From Scatosoma sp045594025 (lineage in GTDB: Bacteria; Bacillota; Clostridia; Christensenellales; Borkfalkiaceae), in assembly GCA_045594025.1 (NCBI GenBank), contig JAZNXS010000030.1, forward strand, positions 1 to 64,000: DNA of 64,000 bases, given 5' to 3'. Positions 52,315-59,703 of the stretch are shown in pieces. Made by a program: the position numbers and the translations under genes. Position 1 is the first letter of the stretch. Each line of letters opens with the position of its first letter. The notes beneath the pieces are model-generated. The model was not told the DNA's origin and made no database searches. It was given only the letters and a program-made list of their open reading frames with translations.

Positions 52315-55260
52315 TTATAATTGATCGATGATATGTTTAAACTCAAAATTATTCTCTATCATTCTTTCAAACAGCTCGATACCGATTTGCGTCTTCATTT
52401 CGTTTTTCTTGCTCTTCCACTGAGACGCTTCTTCCTGTGTGAACGTGTATTTTGCGGAAGCATAATACTCGAAGAAGGTATATACCGTCTGCAAAACATT
52501 GACGTCGTGCGCAATTTTCGCATTGATATTGTTGCTGTTATAGTATCCCGTCCAAACGTTATAATAATACGTGAGGTTGGCAATATTCGGATACGTGCCT
52601 TTTAAGAAGAGCTTTCTCATAAAATGATTTTGCTCGGCAGGATCCATATCCTCAGAGACCATTTTCGCCCCCTGGCTTCTGTTTTGAACCTGCGCCATGT
52701 CATGAATCAACAGCATATCCAAAATTTCTTTTTTGTTATAGCCTTCCGCCGCCATTTCTTCCGGCAGGAAGAGCATCGCCAAGAGCCAAGAGCTAAACAT
52801 GTGCTCTGAAACGCTTTCCGGTACGTCTACCGTATCAATCCATTGCGTCCGTTTAATCTGCCTTAAAACGTTGCACTGATTGTACAGCATCGGGCCGATG
52901 TCAAGCCCTCCGTCAGCAAGGAAACGTAAGAAGTCCTCTTTGACGCTCTCGAAATAATAAAGAATTTTAGAGGATACGATATTGTGCGGCTTTTGTTGAT
53001 ACGTTTCCAAATAACGCACTGCATTTTTGACGTAGGTTTGAATGTCAAAGTTAGGCTTTATCACCTTACTTTGAATACGGGTTTGCAATAAGGTAAGCAA
53101 CGTAACTAGATTGTTCTCTACAAACTTATCCCTATTGTTCTCCAACGACGCTTCCACTCTGGCCTCCAACGCCTTGATTGCGCCCTCGCCAAAATTCGGG
53201 TTCGTGTCCAGATAGTAGGTGTTATGCGCCCCCATTTGGTACTGTTCGCTGTAATATTCCACCGTTGCGCCACGGTTTACGGCGTTTGCAATATCGTTGG
53301 TGATGACAATACACAAGTATTCGTCCATCATGTTGGCTTGGCCGTGGAATAACATACCCGTACAAACCGCGCGGAACAATAAATGCTTATCTAAATTATC
53401 CTGCGTGTTCTTGTTGTTGGTTTTCACCGCAGACTTTAACTTTGTAAACTCCCCTGTTAAGAAGGAAAGGGCATAGTTGACCATCTCCTTGCTGTAATTG
53501 ATTCTACCAAGCCAAAAGGCTGCGTTCGCTTTTTGACGAACGTCAAACACCTCATATTTATCGTCGATAAAGGCGATGAATTTCTCCTGCAATTCATAGT
53601 TATCTTGTAACATTGCCACTACAAACTGGTTTGCCGTCGCCGTCAGCATAACTTTGAAGAAATCATAGTTATTCAACGTCTTATAATTTTCGATTTGATA
53701 AACGAAATAATACGCAATCAAATACCCTAAGTAAGTATGATGTTTGTTGGGGAAAGACCACACTTTGCCATCGTAAGCATTATCGATACAGCCGTCACCG
53801 CCGCTAAATAAATATTCAAACAGCGTTTTGGATACCTGCAATAGTCTTTCTTCTTCCAAATATTCCGTCAAAACGAACTTTTCATACATGTCGCTGAGGC
53901 AAATATCCGTATCGTAGCTGGTGGCAATTTCCCTTGCAATGAGCCTGATTAAGAATATATCCACAGAGGGATATTTTAACTTCTTTAACAGGTCGTACAC
54001 CGTCTCGCAAGCCGCGCTTTCCCCATACATTTTTAACACGCTGCGAATCACTTTCGTGATTTTTTGTTTTTGTTCGATAGGGATAGAATGGAATAATAAT
54101 AAATATCCGCCGCGCATTTCCCCCGCGATAGGAATTACCTTCTTTAAGCGTATGCGGTTTTGAATCAAACCCGTATCGATCGCCACTGCTCTATTGTAGC
54201 GTTCGAAGGGCTTAAACAGCATATAAATGATTTTTTCGGGACTCAGACGGGTAACAACGTACTCTCTTACCCCTTCCAGCAAAAGAACGGGTTTTACTTC
54301 TTTGTTTTGCTTAACGTACTGGAAAAATTCCGCCGTGTCCTCCGAAATCAATTCCTGCATTTCGGATTCCGCATCGTTATAATCAAACTTTTCATAATAC
54401 CCGATGGACAGGTATATCGGTAAAACGTCGCTTTCGTTTTTCTCGAAGCGATCCAGCATTTTAAAAAACGCCAGCTGTAATAACATGTTTTTCGCGCTGC
54501 CGGGCAACCCCTGCACACGGACGATATTATGCTCTTTTGCCGATAAAGCGTCTACCAATAAACGGACGTAATCCGTATCTTGCGAAAGCAGTTCATCCTT
54601 GTTATAACCACTCACCGTTTCCGAGAATAACACGTTGGCTTCTTTTACAAAGCTATTATACGACTCCTCGCCGTCTACGCGGTCGAATAAGCTGTACGCA
54701 AATTTCGAGGAAAGCATCTTCAGTTTCCATACGATTGCCTTTCTCGTTAGATTATCTTCTATAACCGCCTTTGCCTTGACGGAAGCCTCTTCTGTCTTTT
54801 TTATAATGGGTCTGGGAATGCTCCGCAGCGTATCTGCGCGCGGAATTTCTTTGCCCTTTGCACCCAGAATGCTCATAATGGTCGAGCGCAGTTTTTCCAG
54901 CCCTTCTGCAAAATCGTGATACGCGTCAATCCAGTGCTTTCTTCCTAAGTAATACAAAAAGCCGTTGGAAAATTTCACGTTTTCGATTTTGAACGCGATG
55001 ATGGGTTTTTCGCAATCGAACGCGATTGCCAGCTCGTTGCTGACGTGGTTAGATTCGTTGGTGTCTTCGGAAGCAACCAACACGAACGCATCGCAATTTT
55101 TAATTCCTTCCACAATTTCTGTAGGATAATCCTTTCCGGGAGAAATACTGTACGGCGCCATCCAACACCCGATTCCGCTTCTTTGCAGAAATTGATATAC
55201 GGCGTCTGCGCTTTCTATGTTGTTAGAAGTATAGCTGATAAAAATCGAATTTGCGTTCAT
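52315..55260 (-). CDS. TIR-STAND ATPase-HD domain fusion
   Basis: A 981-residue fusion. TIR domain (about 3-130): SIFISYTSNN, GIGCWMAPYSISPGKDY, and the catalytic Glu76 in SNHVSNELAIA. STAND-like ATPase (about 225-500): P-loop GLPGSAKN at 251-258, with Asn where Ser/Thr is usual, and LLLEGV in place of Walker B, so it may be degenerate. A long helical region follows, then a C-terminal HD domain of the YfbR/HDDC2 type: ESVSEH, LIHD and AHDVNVLQ. Start at 55260 chosen for AGGAG. Four-gene context in one operon. Confidence 0.78.
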   Translation of the reverse strand: MNANSIFISYTSNNIESADAVYQFLQRSGIGCWMAPYSISPGKDYPTEIVEGIKNCDAFVLVASEDTNESNHVSNELAIAFDCEKPIIAFKIENVKFSNGFLYYLGRKHWIDAYHDFAEGLEKLRSTIMSILGAKGKEIPRADTLRSIPRPIIKKTEEASVKAKAVIEDNLTRKAIVWKLKMLSSKFAYSLFDRVDGEESYNSFVKEANVLFSETVSGYNKDELLSQDTDYVRLLVDALSAKEHNIVRVQGLPGSAKNMLLQLAFFKMLDRFEKNESDVLPIYLSIGYYEKFDYNDAESEMQELISEDTAEFFQYVKQNKEVKPVLLLEGVREYVVTRLSPEKIIYMLFKPFERYNRAVAIDTGLIQNRIRLKKVIPIAGEMRGGYLLLFHSIPIEQKQKITKVIRSVLKMYGESAACETVYDLLKKLKYPSVDIFLIRLIAREIATSYDTDICLSDMYEKFVLTEYLEEERLLQVSKTLFEYLFSGGDGCIDNAYDGKVWSFPNKHHTYLGYLIAYYFVYQIENYKTLNNYDFFKVMLTATANQFVVAMLQDNYELQEKFIAFIDDKYEVFDVRQKANAAFWLGRINYSKEMVNYALSFLTGEFTKLKSAVKTNNKNTQDNLDKHLLFRAVCTGMLFHGQANMMDEYLCIVITNDIANAVNRGATVEYYSEQYQMGAHNTYYLDTNPNFGEGAIKALEARVEASLENNRDKFVENNLVTLLTLLQTRIQSKVIKPNFDIQTYVKNAVRYLETYQQKPHNIVSSKILYYFESVKEDFLRFLADGGLDIGPMLYNQCNVLRQIKRTQWIDTVDVPESVSEHMFSSWLLAMLFLPEEMAAEGYNKKEILDMLLIHDMAQVQNRSQGAKMVSEDMDPAEQNHFMRKLFLKGTYPNIANLTYYYNVWTGYYNSNNINAKIAHDVNVLQTVYTFFEYYASAKYTFTQEEASQWKSKKNEMKTQIGIELFERMIENNFEFKHIIDQL

Positions 55261-55296
55261 CTCATTTTTCTCCTGTGTAACCTGTCTTGTCACGCT

Positions 55297-56604
55297 TTAA
55301 AACCAAACGGTATACATAACGTACCCGGCGTTAAAAATAAACTCTTCGCCGAAAAAAGCCTCTTCCAAATCGTCGTAATATTCATCCACCCAAGCCAAAA
55401 CTTCTTTTGCCGTTTCGTCGTTGGGATCTTCTTTCAGCATCAAGCCGAAATCGTTGGGGATAAAAGCGAACCAAGACTCGAATAACAAGCGCTTCGCTTC
55501 ATAATCCATACCCGTCGAGTTGATCCCGCAACGCTCTAAGCGGATATCCTTCGCACCAAGCTTTTTCATGTAGCTGTAAATTTGTCTGCCCGATTTACGG
55601 AATCCGCCCAGCTTATTAAACTTGTAGAAAGACTGAAATTCTTTAAACAGATTGTTTTCATCAGGGTAAGCGAACACCAACGTGTCATCCACGTCGCGAA
55701 TGAACGCTACTGCATTCGGGTTCATATATTTCTTGATTTTTTTCAAAACTTTGAACGGAGATTCCAAATCCAAAATTGTCATAGTAAGATTGAGGAAATC
55801 AAAGCCCTTAATACCGCGCTCTTGCATGACCCTCGGTAATACTTCGTCAATTTTATCCTTGGTTAAATCCATCAGATAAAACCGCATGTTGTCATGCTCT
55901 TCACAGAGTTTATTTCCCTCTTCAATCATCTGTTGATCATAGGAGAAATATACGGCTTTGCCCACTTCCTTACGATCGAATCTTCTTATGGTAGAATCTG
56001 CGCTAAGCACATTAAAATCCAAAACGGCTACGTTCTCGCGGCCCAAAAGCAGCTTATCGTAATACGGCTTTTCATAGCTATACAACAGCTCTTCTTCGTT
56101 GTGGATTCTTTCACATTCTACTGCGTCTTCGGGCATGTAGTATTGATTAACCTTTCTTTCCACTTCCACCTTTTCATTCTTCTCGTAGCGCTCTGTTTTC
56201 TCAATACCTAAAATAGGCACCAGCTGTTCGTAAAGGTGGTAAATACTCTGTTCCAAAGGCTCGCTTACGGCGTCGATCCAATGCAGACGCTTTACGTAAT
56301 ATTCCATGGCTTTGGAAAGAATTCCTTCGTCCACTTTGAACGGGATAATGGTGATTTCACCGTTTAAAATACGCTTGTACGCCATTTCCACTTCATTTAA
56401 TACGTGCGGAGATTCCGACGAGTTGTGATTGAGAATCAAAACGAAAACTTTGCATTTTTCAATCGCTTCCACGATAGACGTGGCGTAGTCGCCGTAAACG
56501 TCCCGAGGCGCATACCAACAACGCACCCCTCTCGTCTCTAATACAGAACAGATATTATCCGCGATCGATTTCGATTCGTGCTCGTAACTGATGAAAACGT
56601 CCAT
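55297..56604 (-). CDS. TIR-methyltransferase-like fusion
   Basis: A 435-residue protein. TIR domain (1-135): DVFISYEHES, GVRCWYAPRDVYGDYAT and Glu71 in SPHVLNEVEMA, the NADase position. C-terminal part (about 180-400) resembles a class I methyltransferase: VAVLDFNVLS as a degenerate motif I, VYFSYDQQMIEEG, FYLMDLTKDKID, and FLNLTMTILDLESPFKVLKKIKKYMNPNAVAFIRDVDD. The glycine-rich loop is lost, so catalysis is uncertain; it may only bind a nucleotide. 36 bases upstream of the TIR-STAND-HD gene. Confidence 0.75.
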   Translation of the reverse strand: MDVFISYEHESKSIADNICSVLETRGVRCWYAPRDVYGDYATSIVEAIEKCKVFVLILNHNSSESPHVLNEVEMAYKRILNGEITIIPFKVDEGILSKAMEYYVKRLHWIDAVSEPLEQSIYHLYEQLVPILGIEKTERYEKNEKVEVERKVNQYYMPEDAVECERIHNEEELLYSYEKPYYDKLLLGRENVAVLDFNVLSADSTIRRFDRKEVGKAVYFSYDQQMIEEGNKLCEEHDNMRFYLMDLTKDKIDEVLPRVMQERGIKGFDFLNLTMTILDLESPFKVLKKIKKYMNPNAVAFIRDVDDTLVFAYPDENNLFKEFQSFYKFNKLGGFRKSGRQIYSYMKKLGAKDIRLERCGINSTGMDYEAKRLLFESWFAFIPNDFGLMLKEDPNDETAKEVLAWVDEYYDDLEEAFFGEEFIFNAGYVMYTVWF

Positions 56605-56644
56605 ATAATTTCTCCCTTGTCTTTTGTTAATTTTGATTTGGTTA

Positions 56645-57241
56645 TTATGCTTTCGTTCCGCGGCGTATCATGCGGTAGCAAGGAACGTCCGTAAAACCTA
56701 AATATTCGGTGGTAATTTCAAAACCCACCGCTTCGTACGTTTTCAACGCCGCCACGTTATCCTTCACCGATTCGAGGTGGTAGGTCTTGTGAGGCGCGGC
56801 TTTTACGTATTCCGCCATCATTTTCTTTCCAATTCCCAAACCGCGATAACGACTATCTACGCAGACGTTAGCAATATAGACCCCATCGGGCTCGTCCTCA
56901 AACAGCTTGTAGTATTCGTTAAACGTTTTCGTGAACCGATCGCCAACCGCTTCGTTTGCATCGAGAAAACAACGCACCATAGCGCCCAAATCAACGGAGA
57001 TTGGCGTTTCTTGCGCCACGATAATTCCCACAATATTTTCACCGAGCGTTGCAACCGTGATATTGCGATAATTGTAGATCGTATCACTGTGAATCATGTT
57101 AATGATTACGGGGATTCCCCTTTCAATATCGTTATCGTAAAGATATGGGAACACGTAATCGTCCGTATAATAAATCAGCCGCGCCACTTGCATAAGATCG
57201 TCGCTAAGCGATAGCGGCCGCAAAATCAAATCTTGCTCCAT
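56645..57241 (-). CDS. GNAT-family acetyltransferase (second in operon)
   Basis: A 198-residue GNAT: N-terminal LRPLSLSDD, and the acetyl-CoA-binding motif ANVCVDSRYRGLGIGKKMMAEY near residue 140 (R/Q-x-x-G-x-G). Start at 57241 chosen for GGAGAG. 40 bases upstream of the TIR-methyltransferase gene. Its target could be a protein or small molecule in this system. Confidence 0.85.
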   Translation of the reverse strand: MEQDLILRPLSLSDDLMQVARLIYYTDDYVFPYLYDNDIERGIPVIINMIHSDTIYNYRNITVATLGENIVGIIVAQETPISVDLGAMVRCFLDANEAVGDRFTKTFNEYYKLFEDEPDGVYIANVCVDSRYRGLGIGKKMMAEYVKAAPHKTYHLESVKDNVAALKTYEAVGFEITTEYLGFTDVPCYRMIRRGTKA

Positions 57242-57257
57242 ATTCTCTCTCCTTGGC

Positions 57258-57764
57258 TTATTTTCCATACACTTCCCGATAAATTTCTTTTACTGCTTTT
57301 TCCGCGTTCTCTAAAACGCACGGACAACTCATTAAAATCAAGCGCACCTCGTTGCCGTTCTCTCTGTACGAAGGCTGCATATACGGATATTCGTTCGCTA
57401 CAAAACCCTGTCTTTGATAAAAAGCAAAGCGACGCACCGCCATAGGCTCTTGAGGAGGTTCTACCTCCAAGACGATTTGTCCGTAGCGTTGTTTAACAAC
57501 CCCCAAAGCCGTCCCACCAAGCCCCTTATTACGGTGCTCGGCGTAGATGACAAAATGCTCCACAAATGCAAACCCGTCAAATGCCCAAATCGCAATAAAG
57601 CCCACGTTTTCGCCATCTTTTTGAAGATGGTATAAATGATATTTCTCGTGGTCGTAAACCTTTTCGGCTTGCGGAAAGTCTCTTATTTCGTCTAAACAGA
57701 AATTTTGCTGCATTTGCACGTAAATTTGTGCCAAATCCGCTTTTTTCGACAAAACAAGTTGCAT
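57258..57764 (-). CDS. GNAT-family acetyltransferase (first in operon)
   Basis: A 168-residue GNAT with HFVIYAEHRNKGLGGTALGVVK as the acetyl-CoA motif. First gene behind the operon promoter. AAGGAG precedes the start. 16 bases separate it from the next GNAT. Sequence differs clearly from it, so this is not a recent duplication. Confidence 0.85.
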   Translation of the reverse strand: MQLVLSKKADLAQIYVQMQQNFCLDEIRDFPQAEKVYDHEKYHLYHLQKDGENVGFIAIWAFDGFAFVEHFVIYAEHRNKGLGGTALGVVKQRYGQIVLEVEPPQEPMAVRRFAFYQRQGFVANEYPYMQPSYRENGNEVRLILMSCPCVLENAEKAVKEIYREVYGK

Positions 57765-57793
57765 ACTACTCTCCTTTTTTACATCTTAGCCCT

Positions 57794-57846
57794 ATGCGCG
57801 AAGCGCATTATACGTATATTTTAACTGAAATGACCGAAAAAGTCAA
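57794..57846 (-). promoter_or_regulatory. Promoter and leader hairpin of the TIR operon
   Basis: Minus strand: -35 TTGACT (57841-57846), 17-bp spacer, -10 TAAAAT (57818-57823). The leader has ATGCGC-ttc-GCGCAT (57794-57808). Confidence 0.75.
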
Positions 57847-57889
57847 TAGTTTCATGATTATAAGTATAGTTTCACGGAAAATCTAATGT

Positions 57890-57916
57890 AAAAAGCACCC
57901 ACAAAGGGTGCTTTTT
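57890..57916 (-). terminator. Terminator upstream of the TIR operon
   Basis: AAAAAGCACCC-n5-GGGTGCTTTTT, functional in either direction. It ends the ASCH gene and, before the insertion inferred at 57919-59006, may have ended tRNA-Gly. Confidence 0.85.
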
Positions 57917-57918
57917 GC

Positions 57919-57930
57919 TTTGGAGCAGGT
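57919..57930. other. 12-bp duplicate of the tRNA-Gly 3' end (possible att remnant)
   Basis: TTTGGAGCAGGT is identical to 59007-59018, the 3' end of tRNA-Gly with its flank. Between them lie two small genes and a hairpin array. From 57931 to 58015 I see no gene. Confidence 0.5.
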
Positions 57931-58015
57931 AATAAAAGTTATATCATGTATAAAACCACGAGAATACTGCCCTCTATTTATTTCTTTTCTCATTAAGTAA
58001 CTCTCTTACAGTGAT

Positions 58016-58360
58016 TTATTTAAGCCTGATTTCAATTCCGACAACACCATAGCATTTTTGCTTTTCCAACGAATAATATGCTTCCATATCTTTGGCAGAG
58101 GATGTAGCAATTTCTTCGGGTAAGTAACCACATTTATCTAATGGTAATATTTGATACAGTTCTTCAAAATTTGCAAAAATATGTAGTTTCTCAACCACGC
58201 AAGAAATTGTAGAATTCGCATCTTTGGTGTTTGTAAAAATCAATGTGTCACCGATTGAAATTAATTGCCTTTTTTCATCAAACAACCGTAGCTCTATGGT
58301 CTTATTACCGTTTGCTATCATTGAAAACGGTTGTGGGTGAAGCTTCATATAATGTGTCAT
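58016..58360 (-). CDS. ASCH-domain protein
   Basis: A 114-residue PUA-like protein: MKLHPQPFSMIANGNKTIELRLFDEKR and IGDTLIFTN match ASCH (ASC-1 homology) proteins, which bind RNA or modified nucleotides; some act as amidohydrolases on acetylcytidine. It starts three bases after the four-helix-bundle gene. A start four codons later (MKLHP) is possible. Confidence 0.85.
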   Translation of the reverse strand: MTHYMKLHPQPFSMIANGNKTIELRLFDEKRQLISIGDTLIFTNTKDANSTISCVVEKLHIFANFEELYQILPLDKCGYLPEEIATSSAKDMEAYYSLEKQKCYGVVGIEIRLK

Positions 58361-58362
58361 TG

Positions 58363-58710
58363 TTATTTAGATTCCTTTTTCAGCGTTTTACAACTAGCAA
58401 TTAGCATTCGTCTAATTCGACCGCAAAGATTGCGATAGGTTTTAAAAGTTTCTTCGTCTATGGCGTTAGTGTTAAATAACAGTTTGAGCCAACCTTCGGT
58501 TTCGTTACATTCTTTGAGTGCTATTTCAAATTTCGATATCATATCTGATTTGCTTTGCCCGTAATTTGCTTCGCGTATATTTGCATAAATACTGCTTGAA
58601 CTTTTCCGTATTTGGAATATAGTGTTTGAAGAAGCTTTTATATTCTGACAAAGCAATTCGATTTCAGACGCAAGTTGCTCGGAGTATATCAACAAGTAAT
58701 TCTTTGGCAT
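58363..58710 (-). CDS. Four-helix bundle protein (23S rRNA intervening-sequence type)
   Basis: A 115-residue protein of the S23/IVP four-helix bundle family: LASEIELLCQNI..., SSSSIYANIREANYGQSKSDMISKFEIALKECNETEGWLKLL. These are frequent in mobile or accessory DNA. AGAGGTG precedes the start. Function is unknown. Confidence 0.88.
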   Translation of the reverse strand: MPKNYLLIYSEQLASEIELLCQNIKASSNTIFQIRKSSSSIYANIREANYGQSKSDMISKFEIALKECNETEGWLKLLFNTNAIDEETFKTYRNLCGRIRRMLIASCKTLKKESK

Positions 58711-58782
58711 AATATCACCTCTTTATTTCATTATACCATAACTACATAAATAAAACAAGAGCTTTTCCCATTTCTGCGTCCT

Positions 58783-58963
58783 CATCACGCCATAGGCGTG
58801 TATATCATCAAGGCGCAAGCCTTGTATATCACCAACACAAAGTGTTGTATATCATCAAGGCGCAGATAGATACACGCTGATGCGTGATGATATACAGCTC
58901 CAAAGGAGCTGATGATATCCACCACACTTCGTGCGGTGATGATATACCAAGTCTGCGACTTGG
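58783..58963. repeat. Hairpin array with GTATATCATCA linkers
   Basis: Short hairpins with constant linkers: ACGCC-ata-GGCGT, GTATATCATCA, AGGC-gca-AGCCTT, GTATATCACCA, ACAC-aaa-GTGTT, GTATATCATCA, ..., ACGC-tgat-GCGT, GATGATATAC, AGCTCC-aaa-GGAGCT, GATGATATCC, ACCACAC-ttc-GTGCGGT, GATGATATAC, CAAGTC-tgc-GACTTGG. The linker flips to its reverse complement halfway, as in the GTGAATT elements, but the sequence is different. Confidence 0.85.
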
Positions 58964-58965
58964 AT

Positions 58966-59008
58966 AAAAAAATACTGCAGAAAATGTGTCCTTTTCTGCA
59001 GTATTTTT
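58966..59008 (-). terminator. Terminator of tRNA-Gly
   Basis: AAAATACTGCAGAAAA-n7-TTTTCTGCAGTATTTT is a long perfect stem with a T-tract on both strands, directly after the tRNA 3' end. Confidence 0.88.
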
Positions 59009-59083
59009 TGGAGCAGGTGACGAGAGTCGAACTCGCCGGGAACAGCTTGGGAAGCTGCCGCCATACCGCTAGGCGACACCTGC
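59009..59083 (-). tRNA. tRNA-Gly (anticodon CCC)
   Basis: 75 bases on the minus strand, with acceptor stem GCAGGTG/CACCTGC, D-arm CGCCTAGCGGTATGGC, anticodon stem-loop CAGC-TTCCCAA-GCTG with anticodon CCC, T-arm GGCGAGTTCGACTCTCG and an encoded CCA end. Cloverleaf checked by hand. It decodes GGG. Confidence 0.93.
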
Positions 59084-59197
59084 ATTTCAATCTTTACTTT
59101 CTTATTATATCCCTTTTAAAAGAAATTGTCAATCCTTTTTTGCTCTTCCTAAAAAATTTCTTTCATAATATGAAAAACGGGCGCTTTCGCCCGTCAA

Positions 59198-59578
59198 TCA
59201 CTTCTTTAAACACGCCTTGCACGTGCCATAAAATTCTACACTGTAACCACTCACTTGAAACCCATGATTCGCCGTTGCGATCAGTCCCTCCGTAGGAATC
59301 CCCGTCGCCATTACATCCGCTACTCTTCCGCACGTCAAACAACGTGCATGATAATGCGGCGCTACGTTATAATCATAACGTACCTCTTCCCCTGCCGTGC
59401 GCAATTCTAATGCCCTGCCGTTCGCCGCAAAACCTCCCAAAACTCGGAACACTGGTGCACGTGAAACAGTAGGGAAGTTTTCGTGCACATAGCCGTACAC
59501 CTCCGTGGCTGTCGGGTGATCCAACGTTTTCAACGCATCATATATAATCTGCTTTTGCTTCGTTTGTCTTTCCTGCAT
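59198..59578 (-). CDS. Fur-family metalloregulator (PerR-like)
   Basis: A 126-residue Fur-family protein: winged helix (about 8-80), then CLTCG and CKAC as the structural zinc site and PHYHARC in the metal-sensing region. The recognition helix reads SRAPVFRVLGGF instead of the usual TVYRTL. PerR or Fur cannot be separated here; the nearby rubrerythrin gene fits oxidative-stress control. AAGGAGG precedes the start. Confidence 0.9.
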   Translation of the reverse strand: MQERQTKQKQIIYDALKTLDHPTATEVYGYVHENFPTVSRAPVFRVLGGFAANGRALELRTAGEEVRYDYNVAPHYHARCLTCGRVADVMATGIPTEGLIATANHGFQVSGYSVEFYGTCKACLKK

Positions 59579-59615
59579 ACCACTTCCTCCTTTATTAAGA
59601 TTGAGTACTGATTAT

Positions 59616-59644
59616 AGTATAGCATAGAATTTGTCGCTCGTCAA
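59616..59644 (-). promoter_or_regulatory. Promoter of the Fur-family gene
   Basis: Minus strand: -35 TTGACG (59639-59644), 17-bp spacer, -10 TATACT (59616-59621). The -10 region CTATACTATAAT is A/T-rich and could hold a self-regulatory box, but no clear Fur or PerR box is seen. Confidence 0.7.
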
Positions 59645-59670
59645 GAGTTTTCGATCAATTTTTTACAGTA

Positions 59671-59701
59671 AAGAAAAAGGCTCTTTTAACAGAGCCTTTT
59701 A
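59671..59701 (-). terminator. Terminator of the spoIIR-sleB-ypeB series
   Basis: Minus strand: AAAAGGCTCT-gtta-AAAGAGCCTTTTTCTTT directly after the ypeB stop. Confidence 0.88.
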
Positions 59702-59703
59702 GA

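Noticed and set aside
57258..57764. GNAT toxin of a TacT-type toxin-antitoxin pair
   Set aside because: No RHH antitoxin gene is adjacent; the next gene is another GNAT.
58783..58963. CRISPR array
   Set aside because: Units are short hairpins with a linker that flips orientation; there are no equal-length spacers and no cas genes.
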